Origin: Flavobacteriia bacterium | GTDB lineage: Bacteria > Bacteroidota > Bacteroidia > Flavobacteriales_D > Crocinitomicaceae | DNA length: 57,275 bases | NCBI GenBank assembly: GCA_009924735.1 | Contig: RFQZ01000015.1 | Location: forward strand, 1 to 57,275 | Direction: 5' to 3' | Part shown: piece after piece, positions 17,524 to 24,941 of the stretch | Position numbering within the stretch: position 1 is the first letter of the stretch | How the letters are laid out: each line of letters starts with the position of its first letter | The notes under the pieces: model-generated | What the model saw: only the letters and a program-made list of their open reading frames with translations | What the model was told of the DNA's origin: nothing | Database searches by the model: none | Translations under genes and position numbers: made by a program

Positions 17524-18344
17524 AATTAATACACTTAATCATTTTGCTTCTCACCCTATGTAGCTCGGCTTTTTCACAGGAACATGTCTTGGAAAAAAAC
17601 CATGCAGAAGGCTTAGAAAAGGCTAAACTAGGTGATTATGCAGGCGCCGTGGCGTCTTTCACCAAAGCAATCGAAGCACTTCCTTTAGATGCGTACGCTT
17701 GGTACAACCGAGGAATGGCGAAGAATATGCTTGGGGATTACGAAGAGGCCATTTACGATTTCAGTACATGTATCGGACTCAGTCCTACCTATAAAAAAGT
17801 TTGGTTGAATCGTGGCATCACGAAAATGTACACGGGTAACTATGATGGAGCATTGGCCGATTATGCACAAGCCCTACACCTCGACCGGGATTACGCGGAA
17901 GCTTACTATCAAAGAGCCGTGGTGTATGAACTCAAAGGTTTGTTTGAATTTGCCTGTACGGATTACAACAATGCTTTGGGAAAAGGGTATTTAAACGCTT
18001 CAGAAAAAACCCGAAATTGTAGGGATACAAGCTACCAAAAACTTATTCATCAACCCCTGCTGAACTTGACGCTAACTTCGAATAAAAAAAGTTACGGGAA
18101 ACGTTTAAAACACCCGATTAAAGTGGGAAGCACCGAAAATTTAACAACCTACCTAAGACATTTACGTGCACCAACCGGCGCGTTTGTACCGTTTCAGATC
18201 CTGGAAAAGGGAGACATAACCAAAGTTCAAATTACCTATACGAATCTCAAAAAAAAGCCTAAAACTTCTCTGCTATATTTCGACTGTAAACAATATGGGG
18301 AAGTGAAGTTAATTAAGGGTTTTACAACCTTTAAGAAAAATTAA
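17520..18344 (+). CDS. Secreted TPR protein
   Basis: 274 residues. Residues 1-19 are a signal peptide (MKLIHLIILLLTLCSSAFS). Residues ~25-160 are four tetratricopeptide repeats with the W/Y-N-R-G and A-DY-A signature (AWYNRGMAKNMLGDYEEAIYDF, split here as two helices per repeat; VWLNRGITKMYTGNYDGALA; EAYYQRAVVYELKGLFEFA). The last ~110 residues are basic, beta-rich and of no known type. TPR domains bind other proteins, so a periplasmic adaptor role is inferred. The ATGA overlap with the preceding NAGPA-like gene couples their translation. The 3' end overlaps the desaturase gene by 14 bases. Confidence 0.85.
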   Translation: MKLIHLIILLLTLCSSAFSQEHVLEKNHAEGLEKAKLGDYAGAVASFTKAIEALPLDAYAWYNRGMAKNMLGDYEEAIYDFSTCIGLSPTYKKVWLNRGITKMYTGNYDGALADYAQALHLDRDYAEAYYQRAVVYELKGLFEFACTDYNNALGKGYLNASEKTRNCRDTSYQKLIHQPLLNLTLTSNKKSYGKRLKHPIKVGSTENLTTYLRHLRAPTGAFVPFQILEKGDITKVQITYTNLKKKPKTSLLYFDCKQYGEVKLIKGFTTFKKN

Positions 18345-19806
18345 AATCTTCTTTTACCATTCGCTCAACAATTTTTGCAGCGTTCAAAGCCAAGGGAATA
18401 CCGCCCCCTGGATGCACCGTAACCCCAGCAAAATATAAGTTTTTCAATTTAGGCGCTTGGTTGGGATGCCTGTAAAAAGCCGACCATTTAGAATTGGAGC
18501 TGTTTCCGTAAATCGAACCCCCTTTGCCATTGAAAACCGTTGCGAGTTTCACAGGATCATTAATGTACTCTGCTTCTATGTATTCCTCAATGTCAATCTC
18601 TAGTATTCTGGATATCTTACGAAGGATGTTTTTCCTTAATACTTGTACCAGTTCATCCCAATTTTGGTCCGTATTGATCGGCGCATTTACCATTACAAAC
18701 CAATTTTCACCCCCTTCTGTAGCATCGGATTTTTCGATTTTACTGCTGATGTGAATGTAAACCGTAGGATCGTCAACCAACGTTTTCTCCTCAAAAATGG
18801 CCTTAAACTCTTGTTTGTAATCGGATGTAAAGAAGATATTGTGCAATCCCAGCGTATCAAATTGTTTTTTTATCCCCCAATAAAATACGACTGCAGAAGA
18901 GGACATTTCTTGATTCAAAAGTCGATTTGGGGAAAACCGCTCTCCCAACAAGCGTTCATAGGTAAAGTGCACGTCCATGTTGCTAACCACCAAATCCGCG
19001 GGATATTTTCCTGAATGGGATTGCACACCGACTACCTTGTCGTTTTCAACAATGATTTCATGCACCGCATCTTCACAGTAAAACGCTACCCCCAATTTCT
19101 TAGCGGTTTGGACCAATCCTTCGGTAATGGAAACCATTCCTCCGACAGGAAAGTAAATCCCCGCATTCAACTCAAGGTGACTGATGATGCTTAACAATCC
19201 TGGCGTTTTGAAAGGGCTGCTTCCGTTGTAGGTAGCAAAACGGTTGAAAATCTGTATGGATTTTTCGTTTTTAAGGAATCGTTTCACAAAACCATCCATG
19301 GTGGTTACCAAACCATACATTGGTATGCGTAAAATTGCCTTGATCAGTTCAGGTTTGATTCCATGCCTAAACCTATGCAAAGAGGTGGTAATGAACACCG
19401 GATACAATGCGTCATAGTTCTTCGCCACGCGATGTAACAACTTTCTGACTTTCTTAGGGTTCTCATTAAATTCCTCAGCGAAGGATGTAACAACATCTTC
19501 TATTCCTGAAGTGAGAATGGCTTTTTTTCCGTCGTTAAAAAAATACCTAAAGGATTCTTTTAAATGAATGTAACGAAACGAGGTTGGCGTATCGACGAGT
19601 TTATGGAGTTCATCAATCAGATGGGGTTCTGTAAAAACGGAAGGTCCAATGTCAAAACGGTAGCCTCCAAAAGTCCTTGAATGTACCTTACCGCCTAAGA
19701 AATCATTTTTTTCAAAAACCTTAACCTTAAAACCCAACTTTGCGAGGCGAATGGCACTTGCCAATCCACCCACTCCACTTCCAATGACTATTGCTTCTCT
19801 GCGCAT
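18331..19806 (-). CDS. Carotenoid desaturase-like FAD enzyme (CrtI/CrtD family)
   Basis: 491 residues. The N-terminal FAD fold AIVIGSGVGGLASAIRLAKL (residues 5-24) and EKNDFLGGKVHSRTFGGYRF define the phytoene desaturase superfamily. The closing motif LYFAGVTVHPGGGIPLALNA is the C-terminal flavin site. The middle motif FNRFATYNGSSPFKTPG and FPVGGMVSITEGL resemble the CrtD-type (hydroxycarotenoid desaturase) branch more than classic CrtI, from memory. No crtB, crtY or crtZ is adjacent, so the pathway cannot be read from context. A 13,14-retinol saturase-like or other isoprenoid oxidoreductase role is possible. Its 3' end overlaps the TPR gene. Confidence 0.85.
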   Translation of the reverse strand: MRREAIVIGSGVGGLASAIRLAKLGFKVKVFEKNDFLGGKVHSRTFGGYRFDIGPSVFTEPHLIDELHKLVDTPTSFRYIHLKESFRYFFNDGKKAILTSGIEDVVTSFAEEFNENPKKVRKLLHRVAKNYDALYPVFITTSLHRFRHGIKPELIKAILRIPMYGLVTTMDGFVKRFLKNEKSIQIFNRFATYNGSSPFKTPGLLSIISHLELNAGIYFPVGGMVSITEGLVQTAKKLGVAFYCEDAVHEIIVENDKVVGVQSHSGKYPADLVVSNMDVHFTYERLLGERFSPNRLLNQEMSSSAVVFYWGIKKQFDTLGLHNIFFTSDYKQEFKAIFEEKTLVDDPTVYIHISSKIEKSDATEGGENWFVMVNAPINTDQNWDELVQVLRKNILRKISRILEIDIEEYIEAEYINDPVKLATVFNGKGGSIYGNSSNSKWSAFYRHPNQAPKLKNLYFAGVTVHPGGGIPLALNAAKIVERMVKEDFNFS

Positions 19807-19879
19807 AAGGGGTAAACAAACGTTAAAATAAATGGTTCACACAAGATTTTATAGGGTCCAAATCATCAGATTCCCCCTA

Positions 19880-19944
19880 AAACCCTTGGATTTATTAACA
19901 AATGTATGGTTTTTTCAACATTTTACTAGATTTTACAAGGGTTT
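19880..19944. promoter_or_regulatory. Inverted repeat upstream of HU
   Basis: AAACCCTTG (19880-19888) and CAAGGGTTT (19936-19944) form a perfect 9-bp inverted repeat with a 47-base spacer. The right arm overlaps a TTTG (19942-19945) that could be the -33 element of the HU promoter. It could bind a looped or dimeric regulator, possibly HU itself. This is inference only. Confidence 0.4.
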
Positions 19945-19969
19945 GCGACGCTTAGGTTAGTTATTCAAA

Positions 19970-19977
19970 TATATTTG
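19970..19977 (+). promoter_or_regulatory. -7 box TATATTTG for HU
   Basis: Exact consensus, 38 bases before the ATG. A TTTG stands 24 bases further upstream, longer than the usual spacing of about 19, so the -33 assignment is loose. Confidence 0.65.
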
Positions 19978-20015
19978 TCGAGTAAATTATTTATTAACCA
20001 CTTAAAAGTATTACC

Positions 20016-20288
20016 ATGAACAAAGCAGAATTAATTGATGCAATGGCCGCTGGGTCAGGTTTAACAAAAGCAGATGCTAAAAAAGCATTGGATTCATTTG
20101 TAGAAGCAACAGCTGAAGCATTAAAAAATGGAGACAGAATTTCTTTAGTAGGATTTGGATCTTTCTCTATTTCTGATCGTCAAGAAAGAAATGGACGTAA
20201 CCCAAAAACAGGTGAAGTTATCACCATCCAAGCGAAAAAATCAGTTCGTTTCAAAGCGGGTGCTGAGCTTTCTAGCAAAGTAAACTAA
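20016..20288 (+). CDS. hup: HU family DNA-binding protein
   Basis: 90 residues, the standard HU length. HU is a small histone-like dimer that bends DNA and organises the nucleoid. The N-terminal helices MNKAELIDAMAAGSGLTKAD and the beta-arm region LVGFGSFSISDRQERNGRNP are classic; the tip RNPKTGE carries the intercalating proline. It stands alone with its own promoter box and a strong terminator, as expected for a highly expressed gene. Its codon use is A/T-rich and uniform (gaa, aaa, tta), consistent with high expression, although I did not measure this. Confidence 0.98.
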   Translation: MNKAELIDAMAAGSGLTKADAKKALDSFVEATAEALKNGDRISLVGFGSFSISDRQERNGRNPKTGEVITIQAKKSVRFKAGAELSSKVN

Positions 20289-20308
20289 GAAAATTTTTAT
20301 TTTCGATG

Positions 20309-20333
20309 AAAGGGAGCCTGGCTCCCTTTTTTT
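20309..20333 (+). terminator. Intrinsic terminator of HU
   Basis: Perfect 9-bp stem AAAGGGAGC / GCTCCCTTT with a 3-base loop and a run of T. It can also serve the converging Kazal-domain gene, whose stop is at 20337. Confidence 0.92.
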
Positions 20334-20336
20334 GTG

Positions 20337-21164
20337 CTAAATTTTATCGAAAAAAACGATGTTTCGGGTTCCGTCGTTTAGCAGTATCTCTAACAAATAC
20401 CTCCCACGGGTAAACGTATGCACGTCCAAGACTTCATTTCCCATTCCTTGGCATTGCAACCTACCTTCCAACGAATAAACCAATGTCTTTTTGACTTCAT
20501 TTATTTTACGCCCCGCTAAGACCAAATGCTCATTCACTGGATTCGGTACCACACGAAATTCACCAAAGCTAATTTCCTTTGTTCCTGCGAAGGCACATTC
20601 CCCTGGTTGGAATTGCGATATCCCAAAATAGTTCACAGCAACACAGGCATTGTAATAGCTCACAGAGTCACACCCGCATACAGGATCGTAAACACCATTG
20701 CACAAGACGCTCACATCAATAAGGGCACTGTCAATGCACCCGATAATCGCGAAGGTATCGTTTAGACAAAGGCTGTTGCATTGGTAAGTAGAATTGAAAA
20801 AGTATCCAGCGTAATCAATGCCATTGCTCCCAATCATTGAGCAGCCTGAGATGGTGAAGCATGAATCATTTTGCCTAATCACCCCAAGTACCATGGCACA
20901 GGCACCGAAATCTACACCGTTTGGCACAGAAAGACAGGTATCAGGTTCCAACAAAGGACAAGGTCCTGGGTCATACGAGGTGACTCCACCAAAAACGACT
21001 GCAAGACAAGCATTGTCATAGGTTACCCCATCGCAACCGCAGACAGGATCAAAAACCGCAGGACATAAGGCAGTGGTATCGATGAGCGCGGTATCAATGC
21101 AGTTTTGACCCAAACCGAATGCGCAGTTAAGTGCGGTAAAGTATATTAGTATTATTTTTTTCAC
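20337..21164 (-). CDS. Secreted protein with two Kazal-like domains and a T9SS-type tail
   Basis: 275 residues. Residues 1-19 are a signal peptide. Two Cys-rich units carry the Kazal signature C-x-x-x-x-DPVCGCD-x-V-x-Y-x-NAC: residues ~33-70 (FDPVCGCDGVTYDNACLAVV) and ~148-192 (YDPVCGCDSVSYYNACVAVN). Kazal domains inhibit serine proteases by a rigid exposed loop. Between them lies another Cys-rich stretch. The last ~75 residues (FRVVPNPVNEHLVLAG ... RGRYLLEILLNDGT) fit a T9SS type A sorting domain, so the protein would be delivered to the cell surface. The ATG overlaps the stop of the upstream symporter by four bases, so the two are coupled. Inhibition of a particular protease is not shown. 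Confidence 0.87.
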   Translation of the reverse strand: MKKIILIYFTALNCAFGLGQNCIDTALIDTTALCPAVFDPVCGCDGVTYDNACLAVVFGGVTSYDPGPCPLLEPDTCLSVPNGVDFGACAMVLGVIRQNDSCFTISGCSMIGSNGIDYAGYFFNSTYQCNSLCLNDTFAIIGCIDSALIDVSVLCNGVYDPVCGCDSVSYYNACVAVNYFGISQFQPGECAFAGTKEISFGEFRVVPNPVNEHLVLAGRKINEVKKTLVYSLEGRLQCQGMGNEVLDVHTFTRGRYLLEILLNDGTRNIVFFDKI

Positions 21165-22540
21165 TCAGTAACATTTAATTCGCCTTCTGATTTTGCGATT
21201 ACGGCGGTGGCTAAACAATTCCCAAGTACATTCACCGATGTTCTGGCCATGTCCATAATGGCATCAATTCCGAGGATGACAGAAGCTTTTTCAGGATCTA
21301 AACCCATGGATGCAACCGTCCCCGCCAAAATCACAAAAGAAGCGCCACGTACCCCTGCCACGCCCTTACTTGTAAGCATAAGCACCAGACAGATGGAAAT
21401 TTGTTCTCCTATGGATAAATCAATCCCAGACATTTGGGCAATGAACACGGTTGCCAAGGACAAATACAGCGTGGTTCCATCCAAGTTAAAACTATAGCCT
21501 GTAGGAATGACAAAACCCACAATGTGTTTGGGTATGCCAAATTTCTCCAAGTTCTCCATGGCCTTTGGGAGGGCTGCCTCGCTGCTCGCGGTAGCAAACG
21601 CCAGGCTCACCGGTTCGGTCACAGCCGCGATGAATTTCCGTATCGGTATTCTGGCAATCAGGGCAATCGGTAAGAGCACACCCAGAACGAAGACAATCAA
21701 AGCGAAATACAGCGTACCCACCAATTTCATGAGACCAAGTAACACATCTACCCCTGATTTCGCGACGGTAGAAGCCAAGGCACCAAAAACAGCCAGCGGC
21801 GCAAGGTACATTACGAGGTCTGTAAACTTAAACATCACCTCAGCCAAACTTTCATTCCATCGCAACATGGTCAGCTTGTGCTGCTCATTCTTTACCATTC
21901 CTAAACCGATGGCGAAAATGAGCGCGAAGACCACGATTTGTAAAACATGATTTTCAGCTATCGACTTCGCAATGTTTTCGGGAAACATTTCAACCAAATG
22001 GTCTTTGTGCTCCGCTTTTTGGGCCAACAACTCTGCCGATTTCTCCATCTCCGCCTTTCCAGAAGTAACCTTCACCCCTACACCCGCCTCGGAGAGATTG
22101 ATTGAAAACAAGCCGATGAACAAGGCGATGGTGGTGACAATTTCAAAATACAAAATACTCTTTAATCCCATTCGTCCCACCTGCCTGAGGTTACTGTGAC
22201 CTGCTATTCCAACGACCAAGGTTGAAAATATCAACGGAGCCACCAAGGATTTTATCAAACGGAGGAATATTTTTGCGAATCGTTCCATTTCTTTTGCAAA
22301 CCACGGAAAATCCAAGCCCACTTCGATCCCCAAAAGCATGGCGCCAAAAATCCACAGAGACATTTTCTTTCTTTTGAAGGCTATGAAAAACAATCCCCCG
22401 ATGAGAATAAACCGAAGTATTTGGAAAAACACCTCAAACCCATGACCTAAATAACTTTGCAAGGCATACGACAAAGCAACATTCGCGAAAAGAATAAGAA
22501 AACTGAGAATTGAGGTAAAAGATTTAATCCATTTGTTCAT
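21161..22540 (-). CDS. Dicarboxylate/amino acid:cation symporter (DAACS family)
   Basis: 459 residues from the ATG at 22540; the frame extends to 22594, but that part overlaps the promoter of the divergent carboxylase gene and looks unlike a transporter N-terminus. It imports C4-dicarboxylates or acidic amino acids with protons or sodium through the inner membrane. Family marks are the serine-rich hairpin ATASSEAALPKAMENL, the substrate site PTGYSFNLDGTTLYLSLA and the second hairpin SKGVAGVRGASFVILAGT. About eight membrane helices are visible. A TACTTTTA element sits 4 bases before the ATG. Substrate (glutamate, aspartate, succinate) cannot be told from the residues I can read. It is coupled to the Kazal protein gene downstream. 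Confidence 0.92.
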   Translation of the reverse strand: MNKWIKSFTSILSFLILFANVALSYALQSYLGHGFEVFFQILRFILIGGLFFIAFKRKKMSLWIFGAMLLGIEVGLDFPWFAKEMERFAKIFLRLIKSLVAPLIFSTLVVGIAGHSNLRQVGRMGLKSILYFEIVTTIALFIGLFSINLSEAGVGVKVTSGKAEMEKSAELLAQKAEHKDHLVEMFPENIAKSIAENHVLQIVVFALIFAIGLGMVKNEQHKLTMLRWNESLAEVMFKFTDLVMYLAPLAVFGALASTVAKSGVDVLLGLMKLVGTLYFALIVFVLGVLLPIALIARIPIRKFIAAVTEPVSLAFATASSEAALPKAMENLEKFGIPKHIVGFVIPTGYSFNLDGTTLYLSLATVFIAQMSGIDLSIGEQISICLVLMLTSKGVAGVRGASFVILAGTVASMGLDPEKASVILGIDAIMDMARTSVNVLGNCLATAVIAKSEGELNVTE

Positions 22541-22580
22541 TTGGTAAAAGTAATGAATTAGCACTTTCATTACCAATATG

Positions 22581-22588
22581 TATCTTTG
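22581..22588 (+). promoter_or_regulatory. -7 box TATCTTTG for acyl-CoA carboxylase
   Basis: Exact TAnnTTTG match ending 15 bases before the ATG at 22604; it overlaps the alternative TTG start at 22586 and so argues against it. Confidence 0.6.
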
Positions 22589-22603
22589 AAACAAATTTCA
22601 AAC

Positions 22604-24247
22604 ATGGCAATTTCACAAAAGGAACTGGAGTTCAACTTTAACGATGACCAAATGCGGTTACGGATCAGTAACTTGGAAAGTGAACTCAACAAAATCAAAC
22701 TGGGCGGCGGCACAAAAAGAATTGAAAAACTTCATGCTTCTGGAAAATTAACGGCCAGGGAAAGAATAGACTTATTGTTGGACAAGGATACCGAGCGCTT
22801 CGAGGTGGGTGCGTTGGCAGGTTATGGAATGTACGCTGAACATGGCGGATGCCCCTCTGGCGGTGTGGTTGTTGTAATTGGTTATGTTTCTGGTCACCAA
22901 TGCATTGTGGTTGCAAATGACGCTACGGTAAAAGCAGGAGCCTGGTTTCCCATCACTGGTAAGAAGAACCTTAGGGCTCAAGAAATTGCCATGGAAAATC
23001 ACCTTCCAATCATCTATTTAGTCGATTCTGCGGGTGTTTACCTTCCCATGCAAGATGAGATTTTCCCTGACAAAGAGAATTTTGGAAGGATTTTTAGGAA
23101 CAATGCCATCATGAGTTCTCAAGGCATCATTCAAATTGCTGCCGTTATGGGAAGCTGCGTGGCCGGAGGTGCCTACCTTCCCATCATGTCCGACGAATCG
23201 TTGATTGTCGATAAAACAGGTACCATTTTCCTCGCTGGATCCTACCTCGTAAAAGCAGCAATTGGTGAAGTGATTGAAAACGAAACATTGGGAGGAGCGA
23301 CCACACAAACTGAAATCTCTGGGATTTGTGATTACAAAGTCGCCAATGACCAAGAATGTTTGGAAACCATCCGTGACTTAATGGGTAGAATTGGACAAAC
23401 AGAAAGGGCAGGATTCGATAGAAAGGAGCCAAAAGCCCCGATGTTACCTGAAAAAAATGCCTACGGAGTCCTTCCGAATGACCGTTCAAAACCTTACAAC
23501 ACGAAAGAATTGCTGAAATCATTGGTTGACGATTCGGAGTTTACGGAATACAAACCAACTTACGGAAAAACAATCCTTTGCGCCTATGCCAGAATCAACG
23601 GATGGAGCGTAGGTATTGTAGCAAACAACCGTGAAATCGTAAAATCAACCAAAGGTGAAATGCAATTGGGTGGGGTAATTTATTCCGATTCGGCAGACAA
23701 GGCTGCGAGGTTCATCATGGTTTGCAATCAAAAATCCATTCCTTTGGTGTTTATCCAAGACGTTTCTGGATTCATGGTAGGATCAAAAAGTGAGCAAGGA
23801 GGAATCATTAAAGACGGTGCCAAATTGGTCAATGCCATGTCAAACAGTGTCGTACCAAAATTCACCGTTATCGTTGGGAATTCATACGGCGCGGGGAATT
23901 ATGCAATGTGTGGAAAAGCATACGACCCAAGACTGATTGTTGCTTGGCCTACCGCTGAGATTGCGGTAATGAGTGGCGCAGCTGCGGCGAAAACCATGCT
24001 TCAAATAGAAGTTGCAACGCTTAAAGCGAAAGGAGAAACCATCACCCCTGAAAAGGAAAAGGAACTTTTTGACAAGATAAAGAATCGTTACGACGAGCAG
24101 ATTTCACCTTTTTATGCTGCCAGTAGAATTTGGGTTGATGCCATCATTGATCCTGCAGACACCCGAAAGGTAATCTCTATGGGAATTGAAATGTCTAACC
24201 ACGCAAAAATCACGAAAAGATACAATGTAGGAGCAATCCAGACGTAG
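22604..24247 (+). CDS. Acyl-CoA carboxylase, carboxyltransferase beta subunit
   Basis: 547 residues from the ATG at 22604. The enzyme moves CO2 from biotin to an acyl-CoA, with methylcrotonyl-CoA (leucine breakdown) or propionyl-CoA as likely substrates. The N-terminal half has KLTARERIDLLLDKDT, GGCPSGGVVVVIGYVSGHQC and YLVDSAGVYLPMQDE; the C-terminal half has IQDVSGFMVGSKSEQGGIIK and VIVGNSYGAGNYAMCGKAY with the oxyanion-type Gly pair. The PMQDEIFPD block and overall length resemble methylcrotonyl-CoA carboxylase beta. No biotin carboxylase subunit is adjacent, so it must be encoded elsewhere. It ends 4 bases before the converging outer-membrane-like gene. Confidence 0.93.
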   Translation: MAISQKELEFNFNDDQMRLRISNLESELNKIKLGGGTKRIEKLHASGKLTARERIDLLLDKDTERFEVGALAGYGMYAEHGGCPSGGVVVVIGYVSGHQCIVVANDATVKAGAWFPITGKKNLRAQEIAMENHLPIIYLVDSAGVYLPMQDEIFPDKENFGRIFRNNAIMSSQGIIQIAAVMGSCVAGGAYLPIMSDESLIVDKTGTIFLAGSYLVKAAIGEVIENETLGGATTQTEISGICDYKVANDQECLETIRDLMGRIGQTERAGFDRKEPKAPMLPEKNAYGVLPNDRSKPYNTKELLKSLVDDSEFTEYKPTYGKTILCAYARINGWSVGIVANNREIVKSTKGEMQLGGVIYSDSADKAARFIMVCNQKSIPLVFIQDVSGFMVGSKSEQGGIIKDGAKLVNAMSNSVVPKFTVIVGNSYGAGNYAMCGKAYDPRLIVAWPTAEIAVMSGAAAAKTMLQIEVATLKAKGETITPEKEKELFDKIKNRYDEQISPFYAASRIWVDAIIDPADTRKVISMGIEMSNHAKITKRYNVGAIQT

Positions 24248-24251
24248 AAAC

Positions 24252-24932
24252 TTATTCTTCTCCCCAACCGGAATCGGTACTTTTTTTCCCATTGAAATAG
24301 CGAGAATAGCCAAAACCTACCACCAAGAATGAGGTGACTTTGTTGAGTTCGGCTTGTGAATAGCCTAAGGTAGAATTCACGCCTAAGTCCCAAGGTTTAA
24401 AACCGAAACCATAGATTGCATAGCCGATGGTTAAACGAAATGAAGCGTTGACTTCAGAGGCAAGGCAAAGTCCAATGTTTGGTTCGAGGTACAAACAGGT
24501 TTTTGGAAGAAACCCCACGCCTGATGCTTTTAACGCATCGGTTATGATTACAGATTGTGCAACCCCACCCTTCAATGCGATGTCTGTTGCCAATGCATTG
24601 TTCCAAAATTTCTCATGGCCTAATTTCAAAAAAGCGGCGCCACTGTGCATGCCTCCACTGACCTTTTGGTTGATGCGAAACTGATTGACAGAGAAGAATG
24701 AATAATGCAAACCTCCACCAAGGGAAAGTCCACTTTTCGTGGTATATTGATACATGGGTGAGATGTAAACCAACCCTTGCATAATGTTCTTGAAAGGACC
24801 GTTCACCATCCCGTTTGGCAAACCCAGTTCAATCACAAATGAATCGTCTGGATCAATTTGCGCATGCATCGACTGAAACGTAAACAACGGCATCGCTAAC
24901 AACAGTAAAACAAGAACAATCTTTGAATACAT
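24252..24932 (-). CDS. Secreted outer-membrane-like protein, function unknown
   Basis: 226 residues. Residues 1-24 are a signal peptide (MYSKIVLVLLLLAMPLFTFQSMHA). The rest alternates polar and hydrophobic residues with many Gly and aromatic residues (SGLSLGGGLHYSFFSVNQF, SFRLTIGYAIYGFGFKPWD, SFLVVGFGYSRYFNGK), which suggests a small beta-barrel of about eight strands. The final residues are charged rather than the classic terminal Phe. I do not recognise the family. The gene starts 9 bases after the flippase stop and so is the last member of the carB-flippase transcript. Confidence 0.75.
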   Translation of the reverse strand: MYSKIVLVLLLLAMPLFTFQSMHAQIDPDDSFVIELGLPNGMVNGPFKNIMQGLVYISPMYQYTTKSGLSLGGGLHYSFFSVNQFRINQKVSGGMHSGAAFLKLGHEKFWNNALATDIALKGGVAQSVIITDALKASGVGFLPKTCLYLEPNIGLCLASEVNASFRLTIGYAIYGFGFKPWDLGVNSTLGYSQAELNKVTSFLVVGFGYSRYFNGKKSTDSGWGEE

Positions 24933-24941
24933 AGGAACTAC

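Noticed and set aside
21507..21950. 147-codon forward frame opposite the symporter
   Set aside because: It lies wholly within the symporter on the other strand and its Ala/Thr/Lys-rich composition is a typical antisense artefact.
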